This document shows positions 12,901-20,330 of a stretch of 64,000 bases of DNA, in pieces. Both the position numbers and the translations under genes were made by a program. The stretch covers positions 1,522,501-1,586,500 of the forward strand of contig CANJKZ010000142.1 in NCBI GenBank assembly GCA_947471745.1, in the 5' to 3' direction. Numbering within the stretch: position 1 is the stretch's first letter; each line of letters starts with the position of its first letter. Origin of the DNA: Closterium sp. Naga37s-1. Its lineage: Eukaryota > Streptophyta > Zygnematophyceae > Desmidiales > Closteriaceae. The notes below the pieces were generated by a model. That model searched no databases, was not told where the DNA came from, and saw only the letters and a list, made by a program, of their open reading frames with translations.

Positions 12901-13037
12901 TCGTTGAGCGACTCGCGCGCGCCGGGCATCGCCAGCATCCGACGCATCAAATTGTAGCCCGTCGGTAGACCCTTGATGACGTGCGTGACATACGACGCCA
13001 CTGAGTTGTCGACGCCGGCCATCTGTAGTTCGGCCAA
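9933..13037 (-). pseudogene. Unit A pol: zinc knuckle, protease, integrase, truncated RT
   Basis: A 1,034-codon open frame. In order it shows the end of a UBN2-type gag, a basic linker, a zinc knuckle CYICDAPDHLSYDC (C-x2-C-x4-H-x4-C, about residues 131-144), an aspartic protease with LLDSGCSHH, a GAG-pre-integrase zinc region (WHVRLAHVG ... CASCVGGK), and an integrase core with the D (DLCGPF), D (SDRGGEF) and E (PQQNGMAERE) residues. A Ser/Thr/Glu-rich linker follows, then the RT start (MKNRWVL). About 50 residues of the RT fingers are missing between MKNRWVLT and TLRILLAIAA, and the frame dies within the palm. The true start lies upstream: a TRIM splits this frame from gag at 13437-14251. 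Copia family with a gag-pol single-frame design. Confidence 0.85.
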
Positions 13038-13086
13038 AATTCGCCGAGCTCGATTGCAGTATTCGGTCGCCGACTCCTGCTCGCCC

Positions 13087-13431
13087 TGTCAGAATCCCAA
13101 CCACTAGACCATTGGGATAAAAGGGCTTGTTAAGTAGCGGGTTAGTGCGCCCATAACCCCCCAGGACAACGAGCCTGTAACCATTCCCTAGGATCAATCG
13201 GGGATCACCAGTGGACCTCTGACACCCCCCCGCACTGGGATGCCCGAAGTGCACACACTGGGATTCGAACCCGAGACCTTCGCTCTGATACCATGTCAGA
13301 ATCCCAACCACTAGACCATTGGGATAAAAGGGCTTGTTAAGTAGCGGGTCAGTGCGCCCATAACCCCCTAGGACAACGAGCCTGTAACCCTTCCCTAGGA
13401 TCAATCGGGGATCACCAGTGGACCTCTGACA
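13087..13431 (-). mobile_element. TRIM: miniature LTR element inside unit A
   Basis: Two direct 138-bp LTRs (13087-13224 and 13294-13431) with 7-bp inverted ends TGTCAGA...TCTGACA enclose only 69 bp. On the minus strand the internal part starts with the canonical primer-binding site TGGTATCAGAGC directly after the 5' LTR, and ends with a purine tract GCGGGGGGG directly before the 3' LTR. The flanks carry a 5-bp duplication, CGCCC at 13082-13086 and 13432-13436. The two LTRs differ at three sites by eye (about 2%). Removing the element and one CGCCC joins the gag and pol frames of unit A without a stop. The junction also carries tRNA-like A-box and B-box sequences (see the separate entry). Confidence 0.93.
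13258..13321 (-). promoter_or_regulatory. tRNA-gene-like block with A and B boxes spanning LTR/PBS
   Basis: On the minus strand the end of the 5' LTR reads CCCAATGGTCTAGTGGTTGG. This matches the D-arm/A-box region of Glu-type tRNA genes. After the PBS comes CTCGGGTTCGAATCCCAGTG, a T-arm with an exact B box, GGTTCGAATCC. The spacing between the boxes is about 36 bases, within the range for RNA polymerase III type 2 promoters. Whether it is transcribed by Pol III is an inference. Acceptor-stem pairing typical of a true tRNA is not evident. Confidence 0.6.
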
Positions 13432-13436
13432 CGCCC

Positions 13437-14251
13437 ATCCGAATGTTGGTCAATCGCTGCTCCAGTTGGCCGATGTAGAGGTCGTCGGTCGCCTTGTAAG
13501 TGCGCATGATGTACTGCCACGCTTGGTTGCCAGCATCCACCCGAAGTCTGCACGGCTTCAATGTGACTTGCACCAGAGGCGAGCAGCACCTCGAAATGAC
13601 CATGAAGGTCAGGAGCTGAGCAGCACGAAATTGCGACCAGAGCTCGACATCCTCTTCGTCCGGCGCCAGCACGTCGCCGTCGATAAACTTCTTCAATCCA
13701 GCGATCTCCTGCTGGGGCTCGATTGACTCCGTCCACGTGATCAAGTCGTGGCGACCTTCGAGCGGCTTCGCCACAGCGATCTTGTCTGGCAAGAATTTAA
13801 AATATCCGTACGCCGGCGCGATGCCTCCATCTCGACCAGACGACATCTGAGTCGCCGAAGTCGGCCTGACTCCACTTCGCAGAGGAGATTGACGTCGACC
13901 ATCGACGTTGCCGTTCGAGCTGCCTCCAGTCGCAGACGATCGCAGCACTTGCGCCTGCACTCCGCCAACGCCGACATCGGTGGTCCGAATCACTCCGCGA
14001 ACCCTCGTGCTTCTACCGCCGACAACATTGCCGCCATCACCTTCGTTGTGCACGGGCCGGGGAGAGGCGGACGCATCGTCCGCTTCTGCACGGGGAGGGG
14101 GATGCTCACGCGCCCACTGCCCACGAGTTCCAAAGAGAAGAATCTCCAAGTCCGCCTCACCGTACCCACCAGCCTCGTGGCGTGCCCGAACACCAGCCTC
14201 TCTCGCCTGCAGGGTATCTTCTACGCCTGCTTCGACTACGGGGTCGACCAT
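13437..14251 (-). pseudogene. Unit A gag (N-terminal part)
   Basis: Begins with ATG at 14251 (MVDPVVEAG). It has an Arg/Ala/Gly-rich N-terminal region, then a copia UBN2-like gag core (FLPDKIAVAKPLEGRHD, ITWTESIEPQQ, ELWSQFRAAQLL, AWQYIMRTYKATDD, QLEQRLTNIRMG). It is cut after about 272 residues by the TRIM. Across the insertion the frame continues as GEQESATEYC and runs into the pol frame, so gag and pol were one polyprotein. The gag core would form the capsid-like particle around the element RNA. Confidence 0.8.
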
Positions 14252-14433
14252 GGCGACTAAGATGGCTGCCGGCCTAACAACAACTTAGGTAATGAACGCA
14301 GAAGTCGACTATCTGAATGTTCTATCGCGAGGTCGTCCACGCTCACCACACCATGAGGAGAGTAGTATTCTACGGGAGAGCTGAATTGCGTGGGACGCAC
14401 GGTCAGAGTTCTGACAGTGATTCTTGACAGAGT

Positions 14434-15050
14434 GTTAGAATGCCTTGGTAGAAATCAAGCATAGTTTTACTAAGAAAAGTTGATAGAACAAGATTAGAAT
14501 ACAAGCAAAGAGAACCAAATAGCAGAAGACAGAACCCTGAAGAGAACGTTCCTCGGCATACACTTGACTTTGTCGAGTCAGCAACGGCAGGTGAAACGAC
14601 AAGCACATGCATCTTTCACCTGAGTTGGCAGTTGCTCAGGTTTTACAACATTCATAGTTGTATACGTTTTTGTAGTTAGCAAAAACGTGTTTCAGGTTCT
14701 GTTCCTTAGCAGATTCGAATTCTCATGGGGAGTACAATTTCCGAGATTACCTGATTGGTCGAAATTTGCTGTTTCGCGATTGGTCGAAATTCGCGTACAT
14801 TGCGAATTCGGTGGACAAGTCATTTTGTTCGACCTGAAACGCTCTGCTCGACGATGCCCTCGTCGAGCACAATTCTGTCGACCACCGATCCGTCGAAACG
14901 CCAATTCTGCCAATTCCGTCGACCAGCGAAGCTCGTCTTCGACGCCGATTTACTCCCGTCGAGGAGCGCCTCGTCGACGGGCACTTTCGTCGAGCAGAAG
15001 AAACACTTCTACCTCGACAATTAATCTCGTCGACAGACGACTCGTCGCAC
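14434..15050 (-). repeat. Candidate 5' LTR/leader of unit A (unpaired)
   Basis: The sequence TGTTAGAATGCC at 14434 resembles the LTR starts of elements F and G in this window (TGTTAGAAT). It lies about 180 bp upstream of the unit A gag, where a 5' LTR should be. A possible outer end is ACAACA at about 14649, or CACACA near 15050. I find no second copy near the 3' end of A, and no standard primer-binding site beside it, so this remains a candidate only. The part 14820-15045 is unusually rich in GTCGA/TCGTCGA words. Confidence 0.3.
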
Positions 15051-15958
15051 ACAGATAAGAGTCCCCAAATTCGCCGATGACCACGAAACGAAGCCGTCTG
15101 CACACCGTTGTGCTCCCGGAAGCATGGTCTACCTCGACCAAGCGAGGGCGGGGCCTTTTCTCTTCGACAGAGGTGATCGGAGATCTCGCGGTGGTCGCCC
15201 GAGGGGAACTATAGCTGGAGGTGGTTCCTTTTCTTCCTCTTCCCCCCTTACTTCTTCTCGGGTGAGAGGCGCATCAACTAGTCCTCCAGTGGTATAGTCA
15301 TTTCCCCATCAGCCACCGCCGGTGCCCCAGCCGATATTAGTTCTACCCCAGCCTCCTGTCGCAGATGCCCATGTTCCGCTTGAGCCCAGTGTGCCGCCTC
15401 CGCCCCATCCGGTTGTCTCGTTATGGGCTGCTTCGGGGTCCCAGCCTAGTGCGATTCGCTCTTCCACAAGTTTCTCCCATTCTTCGCGGTGATGTCGCTC
15501 CTCTTCTTCTTTGACGCTGGTTTCCTTAGGCTTGTCGGGGTCTTTCCATTCCTTGTTCTCTTGGCGGTGGATGTCCCTTGTGTAAGGGAGCGCCTACCCT
15601 TTTGCATCATATGCCCCCCTTGATTCTCCTTTCAGCATCTAGTGGAGGCGATCGGCTGCAGATCCGGGGCGCGGCTGACCTTGTACGCCAAGTTCTTCTG
15701 GTTCGGAGGTGAACACGAAATAGGAGACAGTGGCGAGTTCTGTCTCTGACGTGCCTTCTTCGGGTGGCGCGATGCTCTCTGCTTCCTCGATCGCGGCTAA
15801 TCCACTTCCAGCAACGTTGGTGTAGGAGGCAGTAGGTGTGAAGCAGCTGGTGCACAGTCCGTTGGGGCCAGGATTGTGTCGGTCCGTCTCGCGGGGGTGA
15901 GGATTGCGCTGAATCTAAGGTCGGCCATCTGGGTGCTTCCAGGAGTTTTGCGACATCT
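15051..15958 (-). other. Unresolved stretch inside element C
   Basis: No copia domain is seen. On the minus strand, partial open frames suggest broken coding sequence: a Glu/Arg-rich part with EEEERHHREEWEKLVEERIA near 15530-15470, then a Gly/Trp-rich part (GWGGGGTLGSSGTWAS, GWGRTNIGWGTGGG) near 15420-15300, and an acidic part with AAIEEAESIAPPEEGT near 15800-15750. Several stops interrupt it. It could be spacer sequence of element C or captured host sequence. I do not recognise it. Confidence 0.35.
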
Positions 15959-16491
15959 ACTCGAATTCCAGCGGCACGAGGTTGATGAGCTCGTTGGAGG
16001 AGCCGCTGCAGTCAGGAAGATCGAAGTCGAATACGTAGACTCCGTTGATCGAACGTGCTCGGCCGAGATATATGCGCGGTTTGTCGAGGGGGGAGGGGGG
16101 GGGGGAGTGCAGTTCAATGTCGCGTGTGGCGGGGTCTGTGCTGAAGGTGACTCCGCAGTCTGAGAGTTGTCCCGCGGACAGCAGGTTGAAGCGCAGGTTT
16201 GGTACAATGAGTTCATTGTTGAAGGTGATGTGCATGTAGCTGTCTCGTGCTTTGAGCACGACCATGCCTTGCGCGCTTGCTCGCAGCTGGTTGTTGTTCG
16301 CGACAGTGACGTAGTTGAATGTGGGAGTGGAGGTGGCGTTGGAGATGTAACTCGTCGATTCCACCATGTGCTGGCCGCAACAGCTGTCTAGGTACCAGTT
16401 GGTGTAGTTGTCGTTGTTGACGATAGTCGGCGTATATTTTTTCAGAAACTCGTGGCGTTTGTTCCACTCTAGGGGTACAGGCCGCTGATCA
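15959..16491 (-). pseudogene. Element C protease segment, 3' of insertion B
   Basis: Minus-strand frame with EWNKRHEFLKKYTPT, then NWYLDSCCGQHMV (a protease site of copia type, with D-S-C in place of D-S-G), VTVANNNQLRASAQGMV, LIVPNLRFNLLSAGQLSDCG and IYLGRARSINGVYVFDF. It stops at VPLEFE (15959). Its upstream half is displaced by element B: removing B and one TGGTA copy joins this frame to HDYNDENEQD at 23456-23500, with a single TGA between. Confidence 0.75.
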
Positions 16492-16496
16492 TGGTA

Positions 16497-16626
16497 TGTC
16501 AAACTTATATGCTGCTTATTGTATAGGCTATAGTGGGGTAGCCCATATGGGGTACAACCCAATTAGGGTTTTTTACTTGTACCCATCTTGCTGCTAGTTC
16601 ATTCATTCTCGTTCTTACTTCTGACA
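16497..16626 (+). repeat. 5' LTR of element B
   Basis: 130 bp with TG...CA ends, flanked outside by TGGTA and inside by TGGTATCAGAGC. It shares the core TAGCCCATATGGGGTACAAC with the LTRs of elements D and E (E on the other strand). Confidence 0.93.
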
Positions 16627-16639
16627 TGGTATCAGAGCA

Positions 16640-17434
16640 GGTCCTAGCCTAGGACCGTTTTTTTTAGGGCCCACCGAGTAGCGCTACCCCACCCGTCGCG
16701 CCACCGTGATCGCGCCGCCCTGCCCTGCCCTGCCCTGCGTCGCGCTGCCTGCGCACGCCCTGCCCTTCCCGCGCGCCGCTCGCCAGGCGCGCTCTGCTTT
16801 GCCCGCGCGCCGCCCGTTGCAGCGCGCCCTGCTTGCCCGTGCGCCGCCGCGCCGCCTCGCCCGTGCGCCCTGCTTGCCCGCACGCCGTCCATTGCTGCGC
16901 CGCCGCGCCCGCGCGCCCTGCGCTGCCCGCGCGCCGCCTGTCGCAGCGCACCCTGCCCTGCCCGCGCGCCGCGCCGCCGCGTCGCCCTGCCCGCGTGCCG
17001 CGCCGCCGCGTCGCCATGCCCGCGCGCCGCCCGCTGCCGCGCGCCCTGCTCTGCCCGCGCGCCGCCCGCCGCAGCGCACCCTGCCCTGCCCGCGCGCCGC
17101 CCGACGCCGAGCGCCCTGCCCTGCCCGCGCGCCGCGCCGTCGCGCGCCCTGCCCTGCCCGCGCGCTACGCCGCCGCGTCGTCCTGCCCTGCCCGCGCGCC
17201 GCGCCGCCGCGCGCCCTGCCCTGCCGCGCGCCGCGTTGTCGCGCGCCCTGCCCTGCCCGCGCGCCGCGCCGCCGCGCCGTCTTGCCCTGCCCGCTCGCCG
17301 CTCGCTGCTGCGCCACCCTCTTCTGCTGCCCGCGCGCCGCTCGCCGCTGTGCTGCCCTGCTGCTAGCGCGCTCGCCTGCCTAGCCCTGCCTGCGTGCTGC
17401 TCTGCTGCTAGCGCGCCCGACTGCTCTGCCCGCT
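16640..17434 (+). other. GC-rich leader of element B
   Basis: Between the primer-binding site and the gag ATG lie about 790 bp made of imperfect repeats of GCCCTGCCCTGCCCGCGCGC and close variants. Both strands hold long open frames (225 codons plus, 210 codons minus) with only Arg/Ala/Pro/Gly-type composition. I treat these as by-products of the repeat, not genes. The position is that of a 5' untranslated leader, where packaging or dimerisation signals would be expected. Confidence 0.7.
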
Positions 17435-18433
17435 ATGGCCACGCTCAGTGTCCTCACTTTCGATCCGGAGGGCCGCCCGATAGAGTTCGATGCGTGGCTC
17501 GACGACTTACAGCTGTTCCTACTGAGCGATTCCAAGGACAGTGTTTCATTGTTTGACCTCACGTCTGGCGCCTCTCTCGCCCCTGCCGCCACAGCTGACA
17601 GTGCGACTCTCTCACAGTGGCTTACCCGTGACGCTGCTGCTCGCCTAGCCGTTCGCAACCACCTGCCGTTAGCCGAACGCGCTCACTTTGGCCAGCACAA
17701 GACAGCTAGAGCCCTGTACGACGCTGTAGTCGCTCGTTACTCCTCCCCGGCCACTACTGCTCTAGGCCGCCTTCTCCTGCCCTACCTGTTCCCAGAGCTG
17801 TCCGCCTTTGCCACAGTAGCCGACCTCGTCACTCACCTTCGCACTAGCGACACTCGCTACCGCGCTGCGCTTCCTGCCGAGTTTCTCACCAAGAACCCTC
17901 CTCCCATGTACATCACTCTCTACTTCATAGTCACCCGCCTCCCTGACTCTCTTAGCGCTGTCAGGGACCTCCTTCTAGCCCTTGACCCCACCGACCTCAC
18001 TGTCGACCTGCTCGAGAAGCACCTCCTAGCAGCTGAGACTAGCATAGTCGCTGTAGGCGCTTCTCGTGGCACTCCTCGCACTCCCTTCTTTGAGGGGTGT
18101 TCGCCCTCCCCCCTTGTCCCCTCAGTCGCCTCTGCTGCAGCTGTTGACTACCTTCGTGCTGAGGAGGTAGGAGCTGCGTCTGCCCCTAGTGGGAGGCGCC
18201 GCAACGGCAGCGGCAGGGGAGGCAGGGGTGGTGGGGGTGGCAGCGGTGGAGGCGGTGGTGGGGGCGGTGGAGGCGGTGGAGGTGGTGGTGGTGGCGGAAG
18301 GAGTGGTGGTGGGGGTGGAGGCGTAGGTGGCGGCGGCAGTGGTGGCGGCGGTGGGAGTGGAGGCGGCGGCAGTGGTGGCGGCCGGGGTGGTACCAGTCAG
18401 AGGGGAGGCTTTGGCGGTGGTCAGCGGCAGTAG
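17435..18433 (+). pseudogene. Element B gag
   Basis: Starts MATLSVLTFDPEGRPIEFDA and shows the gag fold region common to this family: WLDDLQLFL, RDAAARLAVRNHLP, ALYDAVVARYSSPAT, LLPYLFPELSAF and LRTSDTRYRAALPAEF. At about residues 265-330 comes a Gly run coded by GGT/GGC repeats. A TAG stop at 18431 replaces the CAG found at this place in D. After it the frame continues through the LREWFAQRG motif and a zinc-knuckle-like region that holds a further stop (TGA for the Cys codon TGC). It would form the particle shell if read through. Confidence 0.88.
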
Positions 18434-19720
18434 CAGCAGCGTCAGCGTGAGACCCCTTCGCCCCAGGAGCTTCGTGAGTGGTTTGCTCAGCGTGGGGCGT
18501 CTGGGGGTAGTGGTCACTGCCCGTATGTCATTCGCACAGGTGACCGCTCTGGTCAGACATGCGGGAAGTTTCACACCCAGAACCGCTGATTCTCCCGCCT
18601 TGACGACGCTTTTCGCGCAGAGTTTCCCGACGCGACCGAGCTCCCTCGCTGGGCAGATCTGCTTAGGCAGAATGTGGATATCTTTGCTCTTGATTATGAT
18701 GCTATCCTTGCTGCCATGTATGCTTTGACTGTTAGTGCTGAGGGTGACTGTTACCTGTGTATGCCGCCCGACCCAGGTATAGAGCCTACTGCTCTAGGTG
18801 CTGGTGAGGCTGTTGCCCTAGGTGCTGGTGAGTCTGCTGCTCTAGGTGCTAGTGAGTCTGCTCTCTCTGGTACAGCTCCTGCTGAGGCCTTGCACACCTT
18901 CACGCTTGACTCAGGTGCTTCTCGCTGTTTCTTTCGCGACAGTTCCGCACTCACACCGCTCCCTGCACCTATTGCGTCTCTCTGGCTGACCCCTCTGGAG
19001 GCCCAGTCCTTGCACGTTCCTCCACTGTTCTCCCGTGTCCGGCGATTCCGTCTGGCTCACTCTCAGGTCTTCACCTCCCCTCGTTCTCTATGAACTTGGT
19101 GAGCAACGCCGTCCTTCAGGATGTATGGGTTGACACCTTTACTCTAGGAGGACAGCGTGTGGCGATCTGTACGTGCTCCCGGACTGGCCGGCACCTGGCC
19201 ACGTTCACTCGTGCGCCTGGCTCGAGTCTGTACACACTGACTACTGTGTCTCCTCAGGTAGATGCGTCTGCGTCTGCGTCAGGTCAGCTAGCGGCCCCCT
19301 GCTCGTGTCTCGCTCTGTCACACCAGACCCTCCTTTCGCACCACCATCTTGGTCACCCCTCAGTGGAGCGCCTCCGTGGCATGCACTCTCGTGTCCTTGT
19401 CTCTGGTCTTCCCAGGACTCTGCCTCCCCTCCCACCCTCGCCTGCCCCTCCCTGCCTTCCCTGTGTCGAGGGGCGCCAGCGCGCCGCTACTCACTCCTCC
19501 TCGTTTCCCTCGACGACTGCTCCCCTGCAGACTCTCCACATGGACAAGCTCTTCGCCCGCGCCATTTCCTGCGTCTTCCTTGGTTTTCCCCCTGACGCGC
19601 CTGGCTGGCAGTTTTACCACCCCACCTCGCACAGTGTCCTGCCCTCTCAGGACGTCACGTTCGACGAGTCGGTTCTCTTTTACCGTCTCTTTCCCTACTG
19701 CACTGCACCTCTCCCCCCCC
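18434..19720 (+). pseudogene. Element B knuckle, protease and residual integrase
   Basis: It continues gag into PDATELPRWADLLRQ and the protease DSGAS at about 18908. A GAG-pre-integrase region follows (LLSHHHLGHPSVERL, CLPCVEGRQRA). At about 19545 LQTLHMD is joined straight to KLFARA and then CVFLGFPPDAPGWQF. In E and F about 185 residues lie between these points, including all three integrase catalytic acids. Both sides of the lost segment carry GGAC in the relatives, so the deletion probably used that microhomology. Frame changes near 18990 also break the protease. Confidence 0.85.
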
Positions 19721-19839
19721 CCCCCGCCGCTTTTCCTCGCACCAGGTCCTCCTCCGGTAGACCCCCTCCCCCCTCAGGGTCCTGCTCCCTCAGGTGTGTC
19801 TCAGGTAGACCCTGTCGAGCCTGTCGAGGTCGCGGTCGA

Positions 19840-20330
19840 CTCTGGTGCTGCTGCTGGGGGTGGTGCTGCTGGGGGTGCTGAGCCGGAGCGTGCGGAGCCT
19901 GGGGGTGCTGAGCCTGAGCGTGCGGAGCCTGGGGGTGCTGAGCCTAAGCGTGCGGAGCCTGGGGGTGCTGAGCCTGAGGTTGGTGAGTCTGGGGGTGCTG
20001 AGCCTGGGGGTGCTGAGCCTGGGGGTGCTGAGCCTGGGGGTGCTGAGCCTGGGGGTGCTGAGACTGGGGATGCTGAGCCTGGGGGTGCTGAGCCTGGGGG
20101 TGCTGAGCCTGAGCGTGCGGAGCCTGGGGGTGCTGAGCCTTAGCGTGCGGAGCCTGGGGGTGCTGAGCCTGAGGTTGCTGAGTCTGGGGGTGCTGAGCCT
20201 GGGGGTGCTGAGCCTGGGGGTGCTGAGCCTGGGGGTGCTGAGCCTAGGGGTGCTGAGCCTGGGGGTGCTCAGCCTGGGGGTGCTGAGACTGGGGGTGCTG
20301 AGCCTGGGGGTGCTGAGTCTGCTGGAGGTC
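19840..20330 (+). repeat. GGAEP-coding minisatellite in the element B linker
   Basis: About 490 bp of 15- and 30-bp units around GGGGGTGCTGAGCCT, with variants containing GAGCGTGCGGAGCCT. In the pol frame they encode Gly-Gly-Ala-Glu-Pro repeats between integrase and RT. The same linker repeat occurs in E (about 35600-35810, minus) and F (about 46500-46710, minus) and in short form in D. The Leu-rich frame that opens over it is a shadow. Confidence 0.85.

Noticed and set aside
13258..13321. A functional tRNA gene at the TRIM junction
   Set aside because: D-arm and T-arm matches are good, but the acceptor stem and anticodon arm do not pair, and the sequence is fully explained as LTR end plus primer-binding site of an inserted element.
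16684..17383. Long Arg/Ala/Pro frames on both strands in the leaders of B, D, E and F
   Set aside because: They arise because short GC-rich repeats rarely contain stops. They have no domain, overlap on both strands, and sit where an untranslated leader is expected.
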